A stretch of 64,000 nucleotides of DNA, from positions 1,736,001-1,800,000 of the forward strand of contig OY763926.1 in assembly GCA_963667715.1 (NCBI GenBank), in the 5' to 3' direction. Shown here piece by piece: positions 58,319-64,000 of the stretch (position 1 is its first letter; each line of letters begins with the position of its first letter). The position numbers and the translations under genes were made by a program. Source of the stretch: JAFGDI01 sp963667715 (GTDB taxonomy: Bacteria > Planctomycetota > Phycisphaerae > Sedimentisphaerales > SM23-30). The notes below the pieces were generated by a model, which was given only the letters and a program-made list of their open reading frames with translations, had not been told where the DNA came from and did not search any database.

Positions 58319-61054
58319 ATGAATTTATTTATAACCCGTCAAAAGGTTATGCATCTTACTATGTATATCTGTTTTATTGCGTCTGTTTGCTCTTTTTCAC
58401 AAAAAGCCTTTTCTGATATTTCCAGAGAGCCTTTCCAGAGACGTTCTGGCGAAATAGTGCTACGCTCTGACGATTTCCATAGCGGAAATTGCAACTGGCA
58501 AATGATCAAACATGACGATAAAAAGCTCGACGGCTCGCTTCTCTCTTCGTCAAGTTATTCACCAGCTGCCAGTTATAATGCGATTGTACCTGGTACTGTT
58601 CTTAACACCCTCGTTTACAATAAGGTATTACCAGAACCTTATTACGGCCTGAATAATGCCAAAGAAGAGAACCTTATACCGGATATCTCTGATGTTGGCA
58701 GTGACTATTATACCTACTGGTTCCGCACCTCATTTTCTCTGCCGGCTAATATGAATGGTAAAAGAGTTATAATGCAGTGTGACGGCATAAACTATCGTGC
58801 TGAATTCTGGCTTAATGGCAATAAGCTTGGCGATATGGCAGGTATGTTTATCAGGGGATTCTTTGATATTACTGATTATCTCAATGCAAATAATAAAAAT
58901 GTCATTGCTGTCCTTGTCAAACCGGTTGATGTGCATGGCGGGTTTAAGAATAAGTTCAAACAGGTGCGTGCTGTTGGTGAAAATAAAAACGGTGGCGATG
59001 GCGAATTTGGTAAAAATGTATCTATGCTGATGTCGACCGGTTGGGACTTCACTTTCTCAGACGGTGTCCGTGACCGTAATACTGGAATATGGAAAGATAT
59101 CAAGATCTTTGCAGTAAATAACGTTGAATTGCGTGATCCTTTCATTAAAAGTGACCTGCAAATGCCTGAGATGCTCTCAAGTAAAGAGAACATATCCGTT
59201 GAGGCGATAAATCATTCAAAAGTTGCTCAGAATGGTGCTGTGAATGTTGAAATACCGCTAGCTGGTATTGAAGTAAGTCAAAAAGTCAGCCTGGCCCCCG
59301 GTGAGAGCAAGGTCGTAACTTTCAGTTCTGCCGATTATCCAGAGTTAACGATCAAAAAACCAAAATTATGGTGGCCGGTTAATAAAGGCCCGCAGAATCT
59401 TTACGAACTTAAAACTTCTTTCATCTCTGGCGGCCAGACAGCTGATACTCGTATGACTAGATTTGCAGTCAGAAAAGTCACTAGTGACAGAAATACTCCT
59501 GATAAGAGCAGACAGTTTTACGTTAATGGAAAGCCTGTTTTCCTACATGGTACGAACTGGATACCAGAAGCAATGCTTCGCAAAACCCCGGAGCGTATGT
59601 ATGCTGAAATGAGGTATACTGCCCAGTCTGGTGTGAACTTTATTCGCTTTTGGGCTGGTGGTATTGCAGAAAGTGAGCATTTCTACGACCTTTGTGATGA
59701 ACTGGGTATTATGGTTTCTATGGAATTCTGGCTTACTGGCGATACTGCTTTGCCGGTTGACCAGGATCTATATCGTGCTAATTTCGCTGATACTATCAAA
59801 ACTCAGCGTAATCATCCGTCAATCGTTTACTATATCTCTGCTAATGAACGAGGCCATAACAATATTGTGCCGGTACAAGACCTGCTTCGTCTCTACGATG
59901 ACAGCCGGCAGTGGCAGGCAGCCTCTGAGGTTGACGGCATACACGACGGCAGCCCATATAAATATGTAAACCCTATGTTCTACTATGATGATACCGCATC
60001 TACCAGAGGCAGTAGGATCAACGGTCTTTGTCCGGAATATGGTACCTCCTGTTTGCCTACTCTCGATTGTCTGCGTGAGATGATGGATGAGAAAGATATC
60101 TGGCCGGTTAATAAGCTTGTCTGGGACTACCATGACGGCGGTGCCTTCCATGATATCGTATCTCGCTATATACCAGCTGTTGAAAAGTATGGCAAGATAA
60201 ACTCTCCTGAGATGCTCGAGTGGGGCGGTCAGGCAGTTGGTGCGGTTGGTTATCGCAGTATTTGGGAATGCTGGACATACAATCGTGGCAATAATGGCGA
60301 CAGATTCACTACCGGTGTTTGGTTCTGGTACCATAACAGTCCAACTCGTCAGGTTTGCGGCAGAATGTGGGATTGGTCTTTACAGCCGACCGCCGCTTTG
60401 TACTACTCTCAGGATGCCCATGAACCGATCCACGCCCAGTATGATTTCATTAAAAATACTGTATCTCTTAATAATGAATACTATAGTAACTTCCATGGTA
60501 CGGTATCTGTCGAGTTCTTCAATATGGATATGAGCTCAAAGTATAAGCAAAAGGTAAATGTAGCCGTCGGGCCGGATCAGGTAGCAAACGATATTATTAC
60601 TGTCAAGCTTCCAAATGATCTCTCTCCAGTTCATTTCATTAAGCTTATAGTAAATGACACTTCTGGTATAAAGGTCGCTGATACCTTCTACTGGCGTTCT
60701 AACGAGCAGTATGAGGGTAAAGGCTCCTGGACTGGCCCGCTCTACGGTGGGTTTGAATCTATTCAGCAGCTGCCTTCAGTTAAGCTTGACTGTAAGTGGA
60801 AAAAGGCTGGTAACAGCTATGTGGTAACTCTGTCAAATAATACTGACTCTCTTGCCTTTATGAGCCGTGTTAAGCTTACAGAACGTGGCTCTGAGAAACC
60901 AGTCAGGCCAACCTTCTATAATGATAACTATGTGTCATTATTACCAGGTGAGTCTGTTGAGATAACTGTTGAGCCGTATGCTCCTGTTAAAGCCCCTGTA
61001 TTCATTATCGATGGCTACAATGTAACCAAAACAATTTTGAATACCATAAAGTAA
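58319..61054 (+). CDS. Secreted GH2 exo-glycosidase (beta-mannosidase / exo-beta-glucosaminidase-like)
   Basis: This 911-aa protein starts at ATG 58319, with GGAG 8 nt upstream; an in-frame TTG at 58295 is less likely. The signal peptide covers the first ~32 residues. The order is a sugar-binding domain (~55-240: WQMIKHDD, VPGTVLNTLVYN, YYTYWFRTSF, CDGINYRAEFWLNG), an Ig-like domain and a TIM barrel from ~390 (FYVNGKPVFLHGTNWIPEAML, GVNFIRFWAGG, ELGIMVSMEFW). The acid/base candidate is E in ISANERGH (near 509) and the nucleophile candidate is E in MLEWGGQ (near 633). Architecture fits exo-beta-D-glucosaminidase or beta-mannosidase. The sugar is not certain. Confidence 0.87.
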   Translation: MNLFITRQKVMHLTMYICFIASVCSFSQKAFSDISREPFQRRSGEIVLRSDDFHSGNCNWQMIKHDDKKLDGSLLSSSSYSPAASYNAIVPGTVLNTLVYNKVLPEPYYGLNNAKEENLIPDISDVGSDYYTYWFRTSFSLPANMNGKRVIMQCDGINYRAEFWLNGNKLGDMAGMFIRGFFDITDYLNANNKNVIAVLVKPVDVHGGFKNKFKQVRAVGENKNGGDGEFGKNVSMLMSTGWDFTFSDGVRDRNTGIWKDIKIFAVNNVELRDPFIKSDLQMPEMLSSKENISVEAINHSKVAQNGAVNVEIPLAGIEVSQKVSLAPGESKVVTFSSADYPELTIKKPKLWWPVNKGPQNLYELKTSFISGGQTADTRMTRFAVRKVTSDRNTPDKSRQFYVNGKPVFLHGTNWIPEAMLRKTPERMYAEMRYTAQSGVNFIRFWAGGIAESEHFYDLCDELGIMVSMEFWLTGDTALPVDQDLYRANFADTIKTQRNHPSIVYYISANERGHNNIVPVQDLLRLYDDSRQWQAASEVDGIHDGSPYKYVNPMFYYDDTASTRGSRINGLCPEYGTSCLPTLDCLREMMDEKDIWPVNKLVWDYHDGGAFHDIVSRYIPAVEKYGKINSPEMLEWGGQAVGAVGYRSIWECWTYNRGNNGDRFTTGVWFWYHNSPTRQVCGRMWDWSLQPTAALYYSQDAHEPIHAQYDFIKNTVSLNNEYYSNFHGTVSVEFFNMDMSSKYKQKVNVAVGPDQVANDIITVKLPNDLSPVHFIKLIVNDTSGIKVADTFYWRSNEQYEGKGSWTGPLYGGFESIQQLPSVKLDCKWKKAGNSYVVTLSNNTDSLAFMSRVKLTERGSEKPVRPTFYNDNYVSLLPGESVEITVEPYAPVKAPVFIIDGYNVTKTILNTIK

Positions 61055-61130
61055 ATACTTAATCGTTCACAAGGTTATAGTAATAAAAAATATGACACGC
61101 CTGGTTTTTGCTTTATGCTACTGTCTTAAA

Positions 61131-61273
61131 GCAGGCGTAGCCTGCGATAAAAATCAAATAGTATCGAGTGGAGCGAGAGACCATAGCTTGTTTCTTGTTA
61201 CTTATTTCTTGTTACTAAACAAGTTAGCCTATAGTTAACATTGTTATCTATGCAAACGTTGTGAACGGTTACA
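61131..61273. repeat. REP-like composite intergenic repeat, copy 2
   Basis: This has the same order of parts as copy 1 at 54510-54581: a GC-rich 6-bp palindrome, the CCATAGCTT word with T/A-rich TTACTTATT repeats, and a final GGTTACA palindrome. Spacing is longer, with ~40 extra nt before CCATAG and ~45 after the T/A-rich words. Confidence 0.4.
61260..61273 (-). promoter_or_regulatory. LacI-family-like operator, site 4
   Basis: The minus strand reads TGTAACCGTTCACA, a full match to the TGWAANCGNTNWCA pattern. It shares TGAACGGTTACAA with site 1. It lies 176 nt upstream of the sulfatase start, before the terminator hairpin. Confidence 0.4.
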
Positions 61274-61301
61274 ATACTAGTAGCTTTTAGTACATTTTTA
61301 A

Positions 61302-61343
61302 ACAGCATAGGTCAATATCATAATTGGCTTATGCTGTTTTTTT
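61302..61343 (+). terminator. Terminator or attenuator upstream of the sulfatase gene
   Basis: ACAGCATA (61302-61309) pairs with TATGCTGT (61330-61337), followed by six more T. It lies 248 nt after the GH2 stop and 107 nt before the sulfatase ATG. It could end the GH2 transcript or act as an attenuator for the sulfatase. Confidence 0.65.
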
Positions 61344-61449
61344 ATGCTATAAGGGCTATAAAAATACCATTGTGAAAGTCATTTAATCGCCTTATAATCT
61401 TCTACACGATATTATTTTCTATAACTTTTTATAAGAATTGGTGATTATT

Positions 61450-62871
61450 ATGAATAGAAGAAGTCTATGGTTAAATGCCGGTCTGTGTGGCATATCCCTT
61501 TCTATGGTCTCGCAGTTAAATGCTGCTCCTCCTGATACAGACATGCCAAATATTGTCTATATTATTGCCGATGATCTCGGCTGGAACGATGTAAGCTTTC
61601 ACGGCAGTAAGATACGTACTCCAAATATTGACAAATTATCCAGAGAAGGCATTATTCTCGATCGCTTTTATGTGTGTCCGGTATGTTCGCCAACTCGTGC
61701 CGGTGTTATGACCGGTCGCTATCCTATCCGCTATGGCATGCAACATGGTGTGGTTACTCCCAATGAAAGACATGGTATTCGCAGCGACGATTTTACTATG
61801 GCCGAGATGCTCGCTGAAGTGGGTTATGAGTCGCGTACTATGATCGGTAAATGGCATCTTGGACACGCTTCAACTATGTTTCACCCCTTGAGAAATGGCT
61901 TTACCAGCTTTTACGGCCATTATAACGGTGCTCTGGACTATTTCACACATATGCGGCATGGTCAGCTGGATTGGCATAGAAATTACGATTCCTGTTATGA
62001 TGAAGGCTATTCAACCGACCTGCTTGGTGGTGAGGCGGTTGATATTATCCGTAATAGCCAGCCAAATAAGCCGTTCTATATTCATCTCTGCTTTAACGCC
62101 TCACATTCTCCGCTTCAGGCCAGGCAGGAAGATCTTATCGCCTGTGGCTTTGACCCGGCAAAAGGCATTAGTAAAAATACCGACACCGGTTTGGCGATCC
62201 GCGAAGGTCAGCCGACATATGGCGAAAAAGGGCGGGGTAACACTATCCGCCAGACCTACGCTGCTATAACTACCGCCTTAGATCGACAGGTTGGTGCTGT
62301 GCTCGACGCTCTTGACGAGAAGGGTATTAGCGATAATACAATTGTCATCTTCCATAGCGATAATGGTGCCACGCCAAAGCATGGTGGTAGCAACCTGCCT
62401 TTACGTGGAAATAAATTCACTACCTGGGACGGAGGTGTGCGTGCCGTTGCCATGATTCGCTGGCCAGAAAAACTCAAAGGCGGCACAACGTCCGATACAG
62501 TTATGGGCTATATTGATATGTGGCCTACTCTCGCTGCCGCTGCCGGCTACGCTGGCAATGAAGGTAACTCTCGTGACGGTATAAATATGCTCCCGATCCT
62601 GCAAGGTAAGCAGACTGCACCAGATAGACCTTTCCATCTCGGTGACGATACTGTTGTAACCCAGAATTGGAAGCTCGTTGGCGATAAGCTTTTCGCTATC
62701 TCTGAAGATCCTTGCGAAAAGAGTAATGTTGCTGCTGCCCACCCTGAGATCGTCAAAAAGCTTAAGGGGTTTTGTAAAGTTTTCAGAGATATGGCCGGCT
62801 CGCAAAACGAAACTTCTCTACCAGAGCCGGAAAACTGGCCGCCAACAGAGTGGAAACTGCCTGTGGAATGA
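61450..62871 (+). CDS. Secreted sulfatase, formylglycine (Cys) type
   Basis: This 473-aa exported arylsulfatase-family enzyme is set to start at ATG 61450 (MNRRSLWLN) rather than the in-frame TTG 12 nt upstream. The signal peptide ends near NAAPP. Family blocks are NIVYIIADDLGWNDVSFHG (metal-binding DD), CSPTRAGVMTGRYPIRYG with the modified cysteine at position 79, MIGKWHLG, and HSDNGATPKHGGSNLPLRGNK. The C/S-X-P-S/T-R core is of the Cys type, so a formylglycine-generating or anaerobic maturase is needed; none is in the window. With two GH2 enzymes nearby, desulfation of an algal or animal sulfated polysaccharide is inferred. Confidence 0.93.
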   Translation: MNRRSLWLNAGLCGISLSMVSQLNAAPPDTDMPNIVYIIADDLGWNDVSFHGSKIRTPNIDKLSREGIILDRFYVCPVCSPTRAGVMTGRYPIRYGMQHGVVTPNERHGIRSDDFTMAEMLAEVGYESRTMIGKWHLGHASTMFHPLRNGFTSFYGHYNGALDYFTHMRHGQLDWHRNYDSCYDEGYSTDLLGGEAVDIIRNSQPNKPFYIHLCFNASHSPLQARQEDLIACGFDPAKGISKNTDTGLAIREGQPTYGEKGRGNTIRQTYAAITTALDRQVGAVLDALDEKGISDNTIVIFHSDNGATPKHGGSNLPLRGNKFTTWDGGVRAVAMIRWPEKLKGGTTSDTVMGYIDMWPTLAAAAGYAGNEGNSRDGINMLPILQGKQTAPDRPFHLGDDTVVTQNWKLVGDKLFAISEDPCEKSNVAAAHPEIVKKLKGFCKVFRDMAGSQNETSLPEPENWPPTEWKLPVE

Positions 62872-62953
62872 TTCTGCTGCTATGTATTGCTAACACATAT
62901 AAATACGATATAACACAAACGAACACTTTTCTAACAAACGTAATGGAGACTAA

Positions 62954-64000
62954 ATGATTAAGAGATTATTTTTTATTTTCAACTTGATGATTACAGCTGC
63001 TGCTTCTGCTCAGCTACTTGAGCTAAAGGCCGCTGATGCTGTTATAAATGGCGATAATATTGCCTATGAAAGTAGAAGAGACCGTGACTGCATCGGTAGC
63101 TGGGAAGATGTAAATGCTACTGTTTCCTGGGATATAGAGCTAAACAAAAGTGGAACTGTAAATGTTTCAGCTATACAGGCCGCAGACAGTTCCGCTGCGG
63201 GCAATCTCTACTCAGTCTCTATTGCTGACCGCTCGATAAATGGAACTGTTGCTGATACTGGCAGTTGGGGGGAGTTTAATACTATCAAGCTGGGAAAGCT
63301 TAAGATTAACACCCCCGGCAAATATCAGGTTACTGTCAAAGCCCTGTCAAAGCAGAATAAGGCCGTGATGAACCTCAAAACAATTATACTCGAAGGCCCG
63401 GCTCTTGACGCTGCTCGCACCTTTGTACCTTTGCATAGACAGCGTGGCATATATTTCGCCAAAAAGCAATATCAGCCGCAAGAGCTGCCGACTTTCGCTC
63501 AGAGTCGTAAGCTTCTACCTGACCCTGTCCTTGACGATAATCCAGATTATCTTGATATGTACTGGAAATGCTGGGAGCTGGCTTTCGACCATTACAAAAA
63601 GCCCGAACCGGGCAGCGGCTTTGTCTCCAACTATATGGACGAGGCTTTTAACCCAAATATCTTCCAATGGGACACGATCTTTATGATCATGTTCGCCCGG
63701 TATGCTAACCATGTTTTCCCAGCAATCCAGTCTTTGGATAATTTCTATTGTAAACAACATTCTAACGGTTTTATCTGCGGGAGATTTGGGAAAATTCGGG
63801 CAAAGATCATCATTCTGAAGATAGCCCAGAAGCGATAAACCCACCGCTTTTCAGTTGGGCGGAAATGGAAAATTTCCGTGTGACTGGCGATAAGTCGCGT
63901 TTAGCGTTGGTAGTGCCTGTACTAGAGATGTATGTAGAATGGTTGGAAACCGGCCGTAAAAAGCCTGAAGCTGTGCATCAGTTATACTGGAGCAATTCAC
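62954..64000 (+). pseudogene. Secreted (alpha/alpha)6-type glycosidase, frameshifted and cut by the right edge
   Basis: The gene starts at ATG 62954, with a GGAG 8 nt upstream and a signal peptide ending near ASAQ (residue 19). Residues ~20-150 look like a carbohydrate-binding jelly roll. Residues ~175-270 begin a glycosidase domain resembling MGH1/trehalase-like enzymes (DYLDMYWKCWELAFDHYKKP, NIFQWDTIFMIMFARYA, NFYCKQHSNGFIC). After FIC the frame changes: the continuation REIWENSGKDHHSE, INPPLFSWAEMENFRVTGDKSRLA, is found one base back from about 63778 and stays open to the window end. A single missing base explains this. In the original frame it stops at 63838. This is either a recent mutation or a sequencing error. 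Confidence 0.75.

Larger units (their letters stand above)
61055..61449. other. Intergenic region between GH2 and sulfatase with repeats, operator-like site and terminator
   Basis: No gene was found. In order it holds GCAGGC-GTA-GCCTGC (61131-61145), CCATAGCTTGTT and TTACTTATT-type words (61182-61217), a LacI-like site (61260-61273), a terminator hairpin (61302-61343) and then about 105 nt of AT-rich leader to the sulfatase ATG. Confidence 0.5.

Noticed and set aside
63771..63790. Programmed -1 frameshift in the last glycosidase
   Set aside because: There is no X-XXY-YYZ slippery heptamer at the shift and no obvious downstream stimulatory stem. A lost base is simpler.

Overview
The window looks like a chromosome segment of a marine or sediment planctomycete, probably class Phycisphaerae (Sedimentisphaerales-like). 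This placement is inferred from a giant secreted protein with an LEPR-XLL-type N-terminus, a PEP-CTERM protein, several secreted proteins ending in dockerin-like EF-hand pairs, an ECF sigma factor overlapping a FecR gene, sulfatase and glycoside hydrolase genes, and moderate-to-low GC. No tRNA, rRNA, CRISPR array, transposase or phage gene was seen.

Region 1 (1-17.2 kb) is mostly housekeeping and signalling. It holds a truncated secreted protein gene at the left edge, a PilZ + cyclic-nucleotide-binding fusion, an arsenic operon (arsR-arsC-acr3), a PLP aminotransferase, an FHA-GAF protein, and a secreted TPR/HEAT protein. On the minus strand lie a SHOCT protein, clpX and hisD, followed on the plus strand by a stand-alone rnfC, neuC and an HDOD protein, with rubrerythrin on the minus strand. 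Several genes here have near-consensus -35/-10 boxes ending only 6-10 nt before the ATG, which suggests leaderless transcripts.

Region 2 (17.1-40 kb) starts with the decayed N-terminus of a GH51 arabinofuranosidase and a second signal-peptide relic. A GLUG-repeat protein with a C-terminal dockerin-like module follows. Next is one uninterrupted 19.2-kb gene for a 6415-residue surface or secreted protein. It contains EF-hand-like motifs, a long RTX array, a propeller-like region, beta-helix modules and two nearly identical 1689-bp tandem units with a third partial unit.

Region 3 (40.3-48.5 kb) has a secreted GH2 enzyme and, on the minus strand, a lamin-tail/dockerin/Cthe_2159-type protein. It also has a three-gene metal-uptake operon: a DtxR-type regulator fused to FeoA-like domains, a stand-alone FeoB G-protein and a stand-alone FeoB membrane permease.

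Region 4 (48.9-64 kb) is a polysaccharide-use locus. An ECF sigma factor and FecR pair with overlapping stop and start lead into a LamG/Ig/dockerin protein, a PEP-CTERM protein sharing the same N-terminal module, an FAD-oxidoreductase/Ig/LamG/dockerin protein, a GH2 exo-glycosidase, a Cys-type sulfatase and a frameshifted (alpha/alpha)6-type glycosidase running off the right edge. The spacers carry palindromes resembling LacI-family operators, a MITE-like element and strong terminators. The likely theme is breakdown of a sulfated polysaccharide by surface-displayed enzymes. No TonB/SusC-like transporter, exosortase, cohesin, LacI-type regulator or sulfatase-maturase gene is in the window.
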